A stretch of 50,058 bases of DNA from Comamonadaceae bacterium (GTDB lineage: Bacteria; Pseudomonadota; Gammaproteobacteria; Burkholderiales; Burkholderiaceae_C), in NCBI GenBank assembly GCA_947442105.1, contig CANEVH010000027.1, positions 1 through 50,058 on the forward strand, given 5' to 3'. The notes beneath the pieces are model-generated. The model saw only the letters and a list, made by a program, of their open reading frames with translations. It was not told the origin of the DNA and ran no database searches. The position numbers were made by a program, and so were the translations under genes. Shown here one piece after another: positions 11,140 to 21,911 of this stretch. Position 1 is the first letter of the stretch, and each line of letters opens with the position of its first letter.

Positions 11140-11825
11140 CAACGCTCCCCGTCCGTTGTTTTTTGCGCGGCGTCTTTGGCAGGCTCCGGCTCCACACCCA
11201 GGGCGTTGAGCTTCACACGGACCAGGCGGCGGTATTCGGAACGCTCGTCCATTTTTTTGTAGGCGGCAAGGTAGGCTTCCTTGGCGGGGTCGCGCTGGCC
11301 TTGCAACAGCAACAAATCGCCCTTGCGATCGGCGACCAAGGGGGCAAACGCATCAGGCTTCACTGCATCAAGCGCTTTTTGTGCCTCGGGATATTGCTTG
11401 GCGTCTAAATAAAGATTAGCTAAGCGCAGTTGGGCAATCGCCGCGTAGGCCTCGTCACCGGCTTTGTCGGCCACCCATTGCAAAGCGGCTTTTGCCACTT
11501 CAGGTTTGTCAGAGTCTGTGGCCATTTTTGCCAAGGCCAGGCCCGCTTGGTGGGTGTAGCTCGCACGCGGGTAGCGCTCTTTCATGTCGTTGAAGGTGCG
11601 CTCGGTCTTTTCGAGGCTGCCACTGGCAAGCGAGCGGTTCATTTCGTCGAACATGGCGGACGCCTGTGCGGCCTGGCTGCGCTGCCAGTAATGGTAGCCA
11701 TTCCAGCCAGAGAGACTGAGCAAAACTACGACCAGCACTGCGCTGATCAGCTGGCCATATCTGCTCCAGAAATGCTTGAGTTCGTCGAGCTGTTCTTGTT
11801 CTTCGAGGTCGAGTTGATTTGCCAT
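11139..11825 (-). CDS. YfgM-like tetratricopeptide membrane protein
   Basis: A 228-residue inner-membrane protein. It has a cytoplasmic N-terminus rich in Glu/Gln/Asp (DLEEQEQLDELKHFW), one transmembrane helix at about 26-42, and a periplasmic TPR-like helical region (DUF2133 type). In E. coli YfgM sits at the SecYEG translocon and hands clients to periplasmic chaperones, and it is encoded between hisS and bamB exactly as here. The gene order is the best support, because sequence conservation of this family is modest. Confidence 0.88.
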   Translation of the reverse strand: MANQLDLEEQEQLDELKHFWSRYGQLISAVLVVVLLSLSGWNGYHYWQRSQAAQASAMFDEMNRSLASGSLEKTERTFNDMKERYPRASYTHQAGLALAKMATDSDKPEVAKAALQWVADKAGDEAYAAIAQLRLANLYLDAKQYPEAQKALDAVKPDAFAPLVADRKGDLLLLQGQRDPAKEAYLAAYKKMDERSEYRRLVRVKLNALGVEPEPAKDAAQKTTDGER

Positions 11826-11837
11826 GTTCGTATTGGT

Positions 11838-13151
11838 TTAAGGGGCGGATTGTAGGCTCGGGGCCCAATCGGACCATTGATCAAGTGCCAGCGTGCGTTG
11901 CGCCGCCGCCGGGTCGCGCAAGGCTTTGACGGTAACGCAGCCCTGCGCCAGCTCGTCGGCGCCAAACACCAGGGCGTAGCGTGCGCCGGAGGCGTCGGCT
12001 TTTTTAAACTGGGACTTCATACTAGCCATGCCCGACTCGCCGCTGGCGTGCATGAGCGCCGACACCCCAGCGCTACGCAAACATTGCAGACAAGCCGCGG
12101 CCTGGGGCAAGGCCGACACATCGGGAATGACCGCGTAAACGTCGAGCACCGGCATGGCAAGCACGTCTTCTTGCGCGCGCAGCAGCTCCAGCACCCGCTC
12201 TATGCCCATGGCCCATCCCACGGCGGGCGCGGGTTTGCCACCAATTTGTTCGATCAAATAGTCGTAGCGCCCGCCGCCGCAAATCGTGCCTTGCGATCCC
12301 AATTGCGTGGTCACAAACTCAAACACCGTGAGGTTGTAGTAATCCATGCCGCGCACCAGGCGCGGGTTCATGGAATAGGGCACGCGGTTGGCGTCCAGAA
12401 TAGCCAGCACCGTGTCCAAGTGCGCCTTGGAATCCTCGCCCAGAAAGTCCATGAGCTTCGGTGCGGCCTCAATCAGCTCCTGCATCGCGGGGTTTTTGCT
12501 GTCGAGCAGGCGCAGTGGGTTCAAGTGCAGGCGTCGGCGCGATTCGGGGTCCAGCACATCGGCGTGCGCTTCAAAATGGGCAATCAGCGCAGCGCGGTGC
12601 AAATTGCGCTCAGCGGGCTGGCCCAGGCTGTTGATTTGCAGCTCCACGCCGCCAATGCCCAGTTCCTGCCACAGCGCGTGCGCCATCAGAATCAGCTCCG
12701 CGTCCACCTCCGGCCCGCCAAAGCCCAGCGCCTCTGCACCCACCTGGTGAAACTGCCGGTAGCGCCCACGCTGGGGCCGCTCGTGGCGGAACATGGGGCC
12801 AAAGTAATACAGGCGTTTGCCGCCGTTGTAGAGCAGCGTGTGTTCGACCACGGCGCGCACCACGCCAGCGGTGTTCTCAGGCCGCAAGGTGAGCCGTTCG
12901 CCATTGAGCCGGTCCTCAAAGGAGTACATCTCTTTCTCGACAATGTCGGTTACCTCGCCCAAGCCGCGCACGAACAAGGCGGTGGGCTCGACGATGGGCG
13001 TGCGGATGTTCTCGTAGGCATAGCGGCGCATCAGCGCGCGCACGCGTTCTTCCAGCGCCTCCCAACGGGCCGAGTCGGGCGGCAGTATGTCGTTCATGCC
13101 CTTGACGGCCATGAGTTTTTCCGCCTTGCGTGGCGTGTTTGCTTCTGTCAT
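11838..13151 (-). CDS. hisS: histidine-tRNA ligase
   Basis: A 437-residue class II aminoacyl-tRNA synthetase charging tRNA-His. Seen: [17 protein letters not shown] at the start, motif 2 around [16 protein letters not shown], the HisRS-specific [14 protein letters not shown] (histidine A motif, near residue 270), and [14 protein letters not shown] with the motif 3 arginine region [15 protein letters not shown]-terminal anticodon-binding domain is present, which distinguishes it from hisZ. It starts 8 bases after ispG. Confidence 0.97.
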   Translation of the reverse strand: MTEANTPRKAEKLMAVKGMNDILPPDSARWEALEERVRALMRRYAYENIRTPIVEPTALFVRGLGEVTDIVEKEMYSFEDRLNGERLTLRPENTAGVVRAVVEHTLLYNGGKRLYYFGPMFRHERPQRGRYRQFHQVGAEALGFGGPEVDAELILMAHALWQELGIGGVELQINSLGQPAERNLHRAALIAHFEAHADVLDPESRRRLHLNPLRLLDSKNPAMQELIEAAPKLMDFLGEDSKAHLDTVLAILDANRVPYSMNPRLVRGMDYYNLTVFEFVTTQLGSQGTICGGGRYDYLIEQIGGKPAPAVGWAMGIERVLELLRAQEDVLAMPVLDVYAVIPDVSALPQAAACLQCLRSAGVSALMHASGESGMASMKSQFKKADASGARYALVFGADELAQGCVTVKALRDPAAAQRTLALDQWSDWAPSLQSAP

Positions 13152-13159
13152 ATGCGGGG

Positions 13160-14433
<1,274 letters not shown>

Positions 14434-14437
<4 letters not shown>

Positions 14438-15408
14438 TGCACCTTGAATCTTGCTACGTGGCCTGTGGAAGAGGGCTCAAGCACCAAAGGCTGACCGCGC
14501 ACCTCCACCTCAGTATGGTCGGCCCGCCCCACGACGACAAAAAGCGGCGTCTCTCCGCTGGCGCTTGCCACATCCCCAGACGCCAAGGTTCGGCGCAACA
14601 ACACATCGCCCTTGGCGTCGGTGACTTCGATCCAGCTTTCGCCTGTGGCTTTGAAACGCAGCAAAGGCCGGGGCAAGACGACGGCTTCTGGTGCCGCAGG
14701 GCTGGGCCTGGATGCGCCGTCGCTTGCGCCTTTGGCCTGCATGCTTTGGGGAAGGCCCGCATCAGCACTGGGCAATGGCGCCTCTGGCGCAGAGCCATCA
14801 ACCTCCGACGACGACCGCGTGTCCGTGGGCCCCGCGTCGGGCGGCATCACAGGGTCTGGCGGTGAAATTGCGGCTGGGCTGGACCCCTCCCCGCTGGCCT
14901 GGTCCACAAACCGGGCAAACTCGGATTGCAGTGGGGCGCCAAAAAACAAGACCAACAGCACCAGCGCTGCCAGCCCCACACCAAGGGCGACCAGCTTGCT
15001 CGGCATCCCCGCAGATCCAGAAGTACCGCGCAGGTTGAATACGCTGCGGTCGTAAAAACTGACCGCCGTGTCCGCGCTCGGCGGCACCAAAGCCGTCTGC
15101 TGGGCTTTGGGCATGAGGCCCAGAACGATGGCGGGGTCCAGCTGCACTTGGCGACACACGGTGGCCGCGACGGCACGCACCACATTGGCATCGGGCCAGT
15201 TCTCAAGCCGGTCTTCTTCTAGCGCAATCAGGCGCGGAACAGGAACTTTGACCCTTGCGGAAAGCTCCTCTATCGACATTCCCGACGCTTTGCGCGCCGT
15301 ATGCAGCATCTGCCCCGCCGTGCGTACAGAGCCATGCGCCGACAATGAGTTTTCCCCCTGGTCGCTGGAGCGCACCAAGGGCTTTGCGTCCTGCTCTGCA
15401 TCATTCAT
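14434..15408 (-). CDS. RodZ-like helix-turn-helix membrane protein
   Basis: A 324-residue single-pass protein. An N-terminal Xre-like helix-turn-helix (about 30-90, with [19 protein letters not shown]) is followed by a transmembrane helix near 155-175, a Pro/Ser/Ala/Asp-rich linker, and a C-terminal DUF4115 beta domain with the characteristic [17 protein letters not shown]. In E. coli RodZ ties MreB filaments to the cell-wall machinery and lies beside ispG. The frame stays open 97 codons upstream, but that part lies within pilW. I use the ATG at 15408, which overlaps the pilW end by 8 bases. Confidence 0.85.
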
Positions 15409-16243
15409 TGAACGACCGCCTTTCCATCCACAGCGACTCTCGGGACGAGGGGAAGCGCTGGCGCAGAGTGCGCTCCAAGACCTGCAGCGACTGCGCATCG
15501 CCCAGTTTATGCGCCACCTTGGCGCCCAACCACAGCGACTCCGCATTGGCCAAATCAGAGCTATTGAGTCGCGCCAAATACCGCTGCGCCTGAGCCCATT
15601 CGCCACGCTTGTAAAACTGCGCGCCCAAGTTGTAAGCCACCACCGGGTTGCCAGGGTCCACCTGGTAGGCCTTGAGCAAGCTGGCCTCGGCTGCGTCAAG
15701 CTGGCCCGCCTTGGCCTGGCACAAGCCCTGAATCATCCATGTCTTGGCGCGGTCCTCATAGGCCGGATTGGCCAGCGCCGCGCCGAACATATCGCCCGCT
15801 GCGGCCATACGCCCTTGCTGGCACAAAAGCAGGCCATAGTTGTGTTGCACGTCGGCGGCCTTGGGGTTGAGCGCCAGCGCCTGGCGAAAACTGTCTTCGG
15901 CCAGCGACAGTTCGTTGAGCCGCATGTAAATCAAACCCCGCAGGCTGTGCGCCTCGTACAAACTTGAGTCCACAGCGATCGACTGCTTGATTTCGTCCAG
16001 CGCGATCGTGGTCTTTCCCTCGTTGAAATAATTGAGCCCAAGTTCTAGCCGAATACGCGCGCGTTTGCGGCTTTCGGTCTCGTCCGAGGCGGTCACCAAA
16101 TCAGATTTGTCAGACCGTGTTGGTGCGCCACTGCAAGCCACCAGGCCCAGCAAAGCGGCGATAGTCAACCAGCGCAAGGCCAGCCCCGCATGGCCTATGC
16201 AATCGAGCAACAAGCGCCCACGGCGCAATGGCTGAACGGCCAT
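15401..16243 (-). CDS. pilW: type IV pilus biogenesis/stability lipoprotein PilW
   Basis: A 280-residue TPR lipoprotein. The signal sequence ends LLGLVAC (lipid Cys37). Several tetratricopeptide repeats follow, for example RLELGLNYFNEGKTTIALDEI, LRGLIYMRLNELSLAEDSFR and DVQHNYGLLLCQQGRMAAAG (each given in part). PilW/PilF is the pilotin that helps the PilQ secretin assemble. The frame is open a further 47 codons into rlmN, but the ATG at 16243 starts one base after the rlmN stop and begins the signal peptide, so I use it. The rlmN-pilW-rodZ-ispG order supports the call. Confidence 0.9.
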   Translation of the reverse strand: MAVQPLRRGRLLLDCIGHAGLALRWLTIAALLGLVACSGAPTRSDKSDLVTASDETESRKRARIRLELGLNYFNEGKTTIALDEIKQSIAVDSSLYEAHSLRGLIYMRLNELSLAEDSFRQALALNPKAADVQHNYGLLLCQQGRMAAAGDMFGAALANPAYEDRAKTWMIQGLCQAKAGQLDAAEASLLKAYQVDPGNPVVAYNLGAQFYKRGEWAQAQRYLARLNSSDLANAESLWLGAKVAHKLGDAQSLQVLERTLRQRFPSSRESLWMERRSFNE

Positions 16244-16244
16244 G

Positions 16245-17393
16245 TCAATGCACCTCAGCGACCAGGGCGGACGCGATGGGCAAACGCTTCTCAGCGCTGC
16301 GCTGCTTGTGCATGCGCACCACCACGCCAGTGCGGTCTTGCACGTCACCGGCCAACTGGCCGCAGGCGGCGGCAATGTCGTCACCGCGCGTCTTGCGCAC
16401 CGTGGTGACCACGCCCGCGCGGCTCAACACATCCGAAAAGGCCTGCACCCGCGCCGCCGACGAACGCATCAGGCCCGAGGCCGCAAACGGGTTGAAGGGA
16501 ATTAAATTGACCTTGCACCAGTTCAGATTGCCACCGGATGTGCGCAACAGCTCAACCAGCTGGGCCGCCAGCGCCGGCGTGTCGTTGACGCCGTCGAGCA
16601 TGCAGTACTCAAAGGTAATGAAGTCGCGCGGCGCCACTGCCAGGTAGCGCACGCAAGCCCCCATCAGCTCGGCAATCGGGTATTTTTTGTTCAGCGGCAC
16701 CAGGCTTTCGCGCAAGGCATCGGTGGGCGCATGCAAAGAGACGGCCAGCGCCACCGGGCAGTCCTGGCCCAGGCGGTCCACCATGGGCACCATGCCCGAG
16801 GTGGATACCGTGACGCGGCGGCGCGACAGGCCGTAGGCGTGGTCGTCAAGCATCACCTTGAGCGCGGGCACCAGTTCGGCATAGTTTTGCAGCGGCTCGC
16901 CCATGCCCATCATCACCACGTTGGAGATGATGCGTTCATCGCGCCCCAGGTGCTTGCGCAAAAAGTGCTCGGCAAACCAGAGTTGCGAGACGATCTCGCC
17001 CGCCGTCAAATTGCGGCTAAAGCCTTGGTGTCCGGTGCTGCAAAAGCGGCAGCCCACGGCGCAGCCGGCCTGGGACGAAATGCACAGGGTGCCACGGTCA
17101 GATTCGGGGATAAAAACGGCTTCTACCGCGTCACCCGCACCCACGTCAAACAGCCACTTGATGCTGCCGTCGCTGGATGCGTGCTGAGAAACCACGGGAA
17201 GCGGAGCAACCATGGCACAGGTCTTGAGCTTTTCGCGCAAAGACTTGGCCAGGTCGGTCATGGCGTCAAAGTCGGACGCGCCTTTTTGGTGGATCCAGCG
17301 AAACAGCTGGACCGCGCGGAAACGCTTCTCGCCTAGACGCTCACAAAAAAGGGCCAAGCCCTCGAGGTCATAGTCGAGAAGATTGGCCGCCAT
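16245..17393 (-). CDS. rlmN: dual-specificity rRNA/tRNA adenine-C2 methyltransferase RlmN
   Basis: A 382-residue radical-SAM methyltransferase that methylates C2 of A2503 in 23S rRNA and A37 of certain tRNAs. The cluster motif [12 protein letters not shown] holds Cys111, Cys115 and Cys118. [10 protein letters not shown] (SAM contact) and the C-terminal catalytic cysteine region near [16 protein letters not shown] are present. Start ATG is 8 bases after the ndk stop. Confidence 0.97.
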   Translation of the reverse strand: MAANLLDYDLEGLALFCERLGEKRFRAVQLFRWIHQKGASDFDAMTDLAKSLREKLKTCAMVAPLPVVSQHASSDGSIKWLFDVGAGDAVEAVFIPESDRGTLCISSQAGCAVGCRFCSTGHQGFSRNLTAGEIVSQLWFAEHFLRKHLGRDERIISNVVMMGMGEPLQNYAELVPALKVMLDDHAYGLSRRRVTVSTSGMVPMVDRLGQDCPVALAVSLHAPTDALRESLVPLNKKYPIAELMGACVRYLAVAPRDFITFEYCMLDGVNDTPALAAQLVELLRTSGGNLNWCKVNLIPFNPFAASGLMRSSAARVQAFSDVLSRAGVVTTVRKTRGDDIAAACGQLAGDVQDRTGVVVRMHKQRSAEKRLPIASALVAEVH

Positions 17394-17401
17394 GGTGCGA
17401 G

Positions 17402-17827
17402 TTAACGGGAGTAGACATTCAGGCCGGCAAAGAAGAAAGCAATTTCGACTGCAGCGGTCTCAGCGGCGTCGGAGCCGTGGACGGCGTTGGCGTCGATGCT
17501 GTCAGCAAAATCTGCACGGATGGTGCCGGGGGCGGCTTTCTTGGGGTCGGTGGCGCCCATCAGATCGCGGTGGGTCAGGATGGCGTTTTCGCCTTCCAAG
17601 GCCTGGATCATCACGGGGCCGGAGATCATGAAATCGACCAGGTCTTTGAAGAAGGGGCGGGCTTTGTGCACCGCGTAAAAGGCTTCGGCTTCGCCGCGCG
17701 ACAAGTGGGCCATGCGCGCTGCCACGACTTTGAGGCCAGCACCTTCAAAACGGGCGTAGATTTGACCAATCACGTTTTTGGCCACTGCGTCGGGCTTGAT
17801 GATGGAGAGTGTGCGTTCGATAGCCAT
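17402..17827 (-). CDS. ndk: nucleoside diphosphate kinase
   Basis: A 141-residue kinase that balances NTP pools by a ping-pong phosphohistidine mechanism. Seen: [15 protein letters not shown] at the start, the RGDFA-equivalent IRADFADS, and the catalytic histidine in NAVHGSD near residue 117, followed by [12 protein letters not shown]. Full family length. It lies between rluB (73 bases upstream) and rlmN (8 bases downstream), the usual betaproteobacterial arrangement. Confidence 0.97.
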   Translation of the reverse strand: MAIERTLSIIKPDAVAKNVIGQIYARFEGAGLKVVAARMAHLSRGEAEAFYAVHKARPFFKDLVDFMISGPVMIQALEGENAILTHRDLMGATDPKKAAPGTIRADFADSIDANAVHGSDAAETAAVEIAFFFAGLNVYSR

Positions 17828-17900
17828 GGTGGTACTTCAACCTTCGTAATGAATGATTCGCCACCCTGCGTGGCAAAGCATGCGAGTTTAGCAGTTAGCC

Positions 17901-19184
17901 CTAGCGGCTGCGCCCCGTGCGGCGCGGGCCACCGGGGCCGCTGCGCTGGCGCTGCGCCTCTTGTTTTCGCTGGCGTGACAAGCTGTCGGCGCCGATATAG
18001 CCCACCGATGTTTTCAGGGGATCGGGCTGGGCTGCGCCACCACCTGCTTTGCCGACCGGTGATGGGGCGCCACTGCGCCCAGCGCCCGGCCCGCGACCTG
18101 CGCCCGCGCGTTGGGCGCCGCGCGGTGCGGGTGGCCCGCCACGGCGCTTGCCGGGGCCTCGGGGAGCGGGACGGCCTGCGCCATCGGCCACTCGCACGCG
18201 CTCTACGCCGTCGTTGCCAGCACCCGCGCTGCCTGCGGCTTGTACCAAAGCGGCGATGTCAGCCTCGTCCAGCTCCATCCAGGCGCCGCGCTTGAGGCCG
18301 CGCGGCAGCAGCATGGCGCCGTAGCGAATGCGAATCAGGCGGCTCACCGCGTGGCCCACGGCTTCGAGCATGCGGCGCACTTCGCGGTTGCGGCCTTCCG
18401 AGATGCTGACGCGGTACCAGCAATTGCTGCCCTCGCCGCCGCCCGCCTCAATGGAGCCGAACTGCGCAATGCCGTCGTCGAGTTTGACGCCGTCGAGCAG
18501 CATCTGCTTTTCTTCCTTGCTGAGCGACCCCAGCACCCGTACTGCGTATTCGCGCACCAGGCCAAAGCGGGGATGCATCAAATTGTTGGCCAATTCGCCG
18601 GAGCTGGTAAACAGCAACAGGCCTTCGGTATTGAGGTCCAAGCGCCCGACCGACTGCCACTTGCCCTGGTTGAGCTTGGGCAGGCGGCGAAACACCGTGG
18701 GGCGGTTTTGCGGATCGTCATGGGTGACGACCTCGCCCACCGGCTTGTGGTAAGCGATGACGCGCGGCGGCGGCGGATCGATGCGAAAGCGGATGGGTTT
18801 GCCATTGACCTTGATGTGGTCGCCAAACTGGATGCGCTGGCCGATGTGGGCCGGCTCGTTGTTGACCGAAATGCGGCCTTCGAGAATCAGCTGCTCCATC
18901 TCCAGGCGAGAGCCCATGCCGGCTTGGGCCAAGATTTTGTGCAGCTTGGGCGTCTCGGCCATGGGCGTCAGGATGCGCTTGGGCGGGGTGACCTCTAGGG
19001 CCGCGTCTTGCGCATCAAACGCGCCCGAGACGACCTGGTCAAACAGGCTAGCGTCTTCGCTGCGCACTACGTCAGAGGGAGCCGCAAGCTCCTGCGCCGC
19101 CAAGTTTGAATGGGGCGTCGCCTGGGTCGGTGGCGTTGCCGTGGGCGTTTGGGGCGTTTGGCCCGGAGTGTCGGTGTCGTTCAT
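17901..19184 (-). CDS. rluB: 23S rRNA pseudouridine synthase RluB
   Basis: A 427-residue RsuA/RluB-family pseudouridine synthase (target U2605 in E. coli). An S4 RNA-binding domain lies at about 80-125 ([20 protein letters not shown]). The catalytic motif [14 protein letters not shown] contains Asp183. Both ends are extended: a Thr/Pro-rich N-terminus of about 70 residues and a low-complexity Arg/Gly/Pro tail from about residue 330, with many RGG/RGP-like units that may add RNA affinity. The ATG forms an ATGA overlap with scpB. Confidence 0.93.
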   Translation of the reverse strand: MNDTDTPGQTPQTPTATPPTQATPHSNLAAQELAAPSDVVRSEDASLFDQVVSGAFDAQDAALEVTPPKRILTPMAETPKLHKILAQAGMGSRLEMEQLILEGRISVNNEPAHIGQRIQFGDHIKVNGKPIRFRIDPPPPRVIAYHKPVGEVVTHDDPQNRPTVFRRLPKLNQGKWQSVGRLDLNTEGLLLFTSSGELANNLMHPRFGLVREYAVRVLGSLSKEEKQMLLDGVKLDDGIAQFGSIEAGGGEGSNCWYRVSISEGRNREVRRMLEAVGHAVSRLIRIRYGAMLLPRGLKRGAWMELDEADIAALVQAAGSAGAGNDGVERVRVADGAGRPAPRGPGKRRGGPPAPRGAQRAGAGRGPGAGRSGAPSPVGKAGGGAAQPDPLKTSVGYIGADSLSRQRKQEAQRQRSGPGGPRRTGRSR

Positions 19185-19900
19185 AAGGTATTTGGCGCGC
19201 TGGGGCTGTCAAAAATGTCAGGATAAGCCTCTGAGGCTGCGTTTTCGTCAGGGGCGCGTGGTGCGGTCGCTGGAAAGTGCGCGAGCGCATCGGGCACGTC
19301 AGGCGCGTCCAATGCCCGCTCAGGCGCTACGGCGTCTTCGAGCAGGCCGGTCAGGGCGTCCACATCGCCACCGCTGCGCTGCCCACCCACCAGGTCCAAC
19401 TGGGGCAACTGGCTCAGGCTTTGCAAGCCCAGGTCGTCCAGAAACTGGCGCGTGGTGGCAAACAAGGCTGGGCGCCCTGGCGCCTCGCGGTGGCCGATGA
19501 CTTCAATCCAGCCCCGGTCTTCTAGCTGCTTGACGATTAATGAATTGATGGTGACGCCCCGGATATCTTCCATATCCCCCCGCGTGACCGGCTGGCGGTA
19601 GGCAATGATGGCCAGGGTTTCCAAGGTGGCGCGGGTGTAGCGCGGGGGCTTTTCCGGGTGCAGGCGGTCCAAGAATTCGCGCATCTCGGGCCGGCTTTGA
19701 AAGCGCCAGCCGCTGGCCACGTTGACCAGCTCTACACCACGACCAGTCCACTGGGCGCTCAGGTCGCTGAGCATTTGCTTCAAGGTGTCGCTGCCAATCT
19801 CGTCCCGAAACAGCGCGCGCATGTCGCGCAGCGGCAAGGGCTGCTGGGCGCATAGCAAGGCAGTTTCCAAGACACGCGTGGCTTGTGCGGTGTTGATCAT
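19181..19900 (-). CDS. scpB: segregation and condensation protein B
   Basis: A 239-residue kleisin-interacting winged-helix protein of the SMC-ScpAB condensin. Seen: the start [22 protein letters not shown], and the second winged helix with [22 protein letters not shown] and [20 protein letters not shown], both hallmarks of ScpB. The frame is open 10 codons further to a TTG, but the ATG at 19900 fits the family start. An acidic C-terminal tail follows. scpA is not in the window. It overlaps rluB by 4 bases, the common scpB-rluB pairing. Confidence 0.93.
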   Translation of the reverse strand: MINTAQATRVLETALLCAQQPLPLRDMRALFRDEIGSDTLKQMLSDLSAQWTGRGVELVNVASGWRFQSRPEMREFLDRLHPEKPPRYTRATLETLAIIAYRQPVTRGDMEDIRGVTINSLIVKQLEDRGWIEVIGHREAPGRPALFATTRQFLDDLGLQSLSQLPQLDLVGGQRSGGDVDALTGLLEDAVAPERALDAPDVPDALAHFPATAPRAPDENAASEAYPDIFDSPSAPNTL

Positions 19901-19966
19901 GCAAACGTTTCCGGGCGAGGGGCTCGCCAATGGGGGTTGCGAATGGCGCGAGAGGTGCGGGTTGGA

Positions 19967-19978
19967 CGGGCTAGCCCG
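19967..19978. other. 12-bp perfect palindrome between rluD and scpB
   Basis: CGGGCTAGCCCG is a perfect palindrome in the 132-base gap between the rluD stop and the scpB start. A weaker AGCTG/CAGCT hairpin lies about 20 bases nearer rluD. There is no U-run on either strand, so it is not a clear terminator. It may be an operator or chance. Confidence 0.3.
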
Positions 19979-20032
19979 GTGAGAGCCTAGCTGTATCCGA
20001 AGCAGCTAAAAAGGTCGCAAATCTTGGCGAAA

Positions 20033-21103
20033 CTACACGCCGCGAACAGGCTTTAGAGCAAGGGCGCGATTGTAGCTGAGGCCCTGAAAATCCAGCAATT
20101 TCTGAAAATCGGGAGGTACCGGCGCCTCAAAGGCCAGCGGCTCACCCGTCATGGGGTGCACAAACGCCAGCCGAAAAGCGTGTAAGGCCTGGCGCGCCAT
20201 GGCGTCGCTGGCGCTGCCGCCATACACCGTGTCGGCCACCAGCGGGTGGCCGATAGACGCCATGTGCACCCGAATCTGGTGCGTGCGACCGGTGTGGAGC
20301 ACGCAGCGCACCAGGCAAGCGTCCACGGCGTTGTCCAGCAATATGAAGTCGGTTTGGGCCGTCTTGCCGGGTGATTTAAGCAAATCCACCACCGCCATGC
20401 GCGGGCGGTTGCGCGGGTCGCGGCCTATGGGCGCTTGCACCGTGACCGTGGCGGCTCCGCTCCAGGGCTTGTGGCCGACCGCCAAGTATTGGCGGCTGAC
20501 GGTGCGCGCGGCAATGGCCTGCACCAGCGCATCCATGGCCAAGCGGCTGCGGGCAACCACCATCAGGCCACTGGTGTCTTTGTCCAGCCGGTGAACAATG
20601 CCCGCACGGGGCACCTCCGAAATTTTGGGGTCCAGCGCCAGCAGGCCGTTGAGCAGCGTGCCGCTCCAATTGCCAGGCGCCGGGTGCACCACCAAACCGG
20701 CGGGTTTGTTAATCACCATCAGGTGCGCGTCTTGGTAGACCACATCCAAATCTATCGCCTCGGGCTTGAAGGCCTGGCTTTGCGGCGTGGGCTGCAGCTC
20801 CAGCTGCAATGCGTCGCCCACCTTGACCTTGTGCGACTGCTTGGTGAGCACTTTGCCGTTGACCTGCGCCCAGCCCGCCTCCACCAGTTGCTGCAGGTAG
20901 CTGCGTGAGAACTCGGGGGCCAGCGGGGCCAGGGCGCGGTCCAGGCGCTCGCCGTGCAGGCTGAGGGAAACAGTGCCATGGCGAAGTTCGGACTCTTGCG
21001 CGAGGGCTTCGGCTTCGTCGAGACCCAGCACGTCTTCGCTGGCATCGTCGCGTTGGGGGTCGGTCGATATAATGGTTTTGCCCTGGTTCAAGAAAGATTG
21101 CAT
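20033..21103 (-). CDS. rluD: 23S rRNA pseudouridine synthase RluD
   Basis: A 356-residue RluA-family synthase that makes pseudouridines in helix 69 of 23S rRNA. Seen: the S4 domain (about 45-100, ERLDRALAPLAPEFSRSYLQQ), the catalytic GIVHRLDKDTSGLMVVAR (Asp174 from this start) and GRTHQIRVHM. An N-terminal extension of about 40 acidic residues precedes the S4 domain. The ATG at 21103 overlaps the bamD ATG on the other strand inside GCATGC, and no Shine-Dalgarno site is visible for it. A TTG at 21118 or an internal GTG are alternatives, so the start is uncertain. Confidence 0.93.
   Translation of the reverse strand: MQSFLNQGKTIISTDPQRDDASEDVLGLDEAEALAQESELRHGTVSLSLHGERLDRALAPLAPEFSRSYLQQLVEAGWAQVNGKVLTKQSHKVKVGDALQLELQPTPQSQAFKPEAIDLDVVYQDAHLMVINKPAGLVVHPAPGNWSGTLLNGLLALDPKISEVPRAGIVHRLDKDTSGLMVVARSRLAMDALVQAIAARTVSRQYLAVGHKPWSGAATVTVQAPIGRDPRNRPRMAVVDLLKSPGKTAQTDFILLDNAVDACLVRCVLHTGRTHQIRVHMASIGHPLVADTVYGGSASDAMARQALHAFRLAFVHPMTGEPLAFEAPVPPDFQKLLDFQGLSYNRALALKPVRGV
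21045..21073 (+). promoter_or_regulatory. predicted promoter for bamD
   Basis: A perfect -10 hexamer TATAAT at 21068-21073 lies 28 bases before the bamD ATG. The matching -35 position holds only a weak TCGTCG. It would sit inside the beginning of rluD on the opposite strand. An AAGAAAG ribosome site follows at about 21090-21096. Confidence 0.55.
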
Positions 21104-21911
21104 GCTATTGAGAGTCAAATTATCGGTCGTTTACGCGCTCGTGCTTCCCTTAGCGGCCGCGTTGATGGCGGGCTGCTCAACCCCCCAGGCGGACAAAACT
21201 GCGGGCATGAGCCCTGCGGCTCTTTACGAAGAGGCCCGGGACGAGATGAAATCGGCCCAATGGGACAAGGCCATTCCCCTGCTCGAAAAGCTTGAATCGC
21301 GGGCTGCGGGCACCCCTCTTGCGCAGCAGGCCCAAATTGACAAGGCCTACGCCCATGTCAAAGCCAACGAACCGGTGCTGGCGGTGGCCACCATTGAGCG
21401 ATTTATGCGCCTGCACCCCTCAAGCCCCGCGCTGGACTATGCGCTCTACCTCAAAGGCTTGGCCAACTTCAACGAAAACCTTGGCATCTTCGGCAGCTTC
21501 ACCGGGCAAGATTTGGCTGAACGGGACCAAAAGGCGTCCAAAGAGTCGTTTGAGGCTTTTCGTGAACTCTCGGTGCGCTTCCCCGACTCCCGCTACACGC
21601 CCGACGCCTTGCAGCGCATGGCCTATATCGTGCAGTCGCTTGCCAAATACGAAGTACACGTGGCCAAGTATTACTATAAGCGCGGCGCGTATGTGGCCGC
21701 CATCAACCGGGCGCAAACCGCAGTCACCGACTACCGCAATGTGCCCGCCGTGGAAGAAGCCTTGTTCGTGATCTACAAGTCCTACGACGCCCTGGGCATG
21801 GAGCAGTTGCGTGACGACGCCAAACGGGTTCTCAACGGCACCTACCCCGACTCCAAATTTTTGGCCAGTGGCGGGTTGGGCGAATCCGGTAGCTGGCTGA
21901 AGCTTTTCTAA
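21102..21911 (+). CDS. bamD: outer membrane assembly lipoprotein BamD
   Basis: A 269-residue essential BAM-complex lipoprotein (also called ComL). The signal peptide ends in LMAGC (lipid Cys25). The mature protein is a chain of TPR units: ALYEEARDEMKSAQWDKAI (in part), PDSRYTPDALQRMAYIVQSL and EVHVAKYYYKRGAYVAAINR. I take the ATG at 21102 because it begins the signal peptide, although the frame is open 43 codons upstream through rluD antisense. Its end overlaps the convergent helicase gene by 4 bases. Confidence 0.95.
   Translation: MLLRVKLSVVYALVLPLAAALMAGCSTPQADKTAGMSPAALYEEARDEMKSAQWDKAIPLLEKLESRAAGTPLAQQAQIDKAYAHVKANEPVLAVATIERFMRLHPSSPALDYALYLKGLANFNENLGIFGSFTGQDLAERDQKASKESFEAFRELSVRFPDSRYTPDALQRMAYIVQSLAKYEVHVAKYYYKRGAYVAAINRAQTAVTDYRNVPAVEEALFVIYKSYDALGMEQLRDDAKRVLNGTYPDSKFLASGGLGESGSWLKLF

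Noticed and set aside
15409..15699. A 97-codon N-terminal extension of the RodZ-like gene
   Set aside because: It is Trp/Arg/Ser-rich out-of-frame pilW sequence. The ATG at 15408 begins a normal RodZ-like start.
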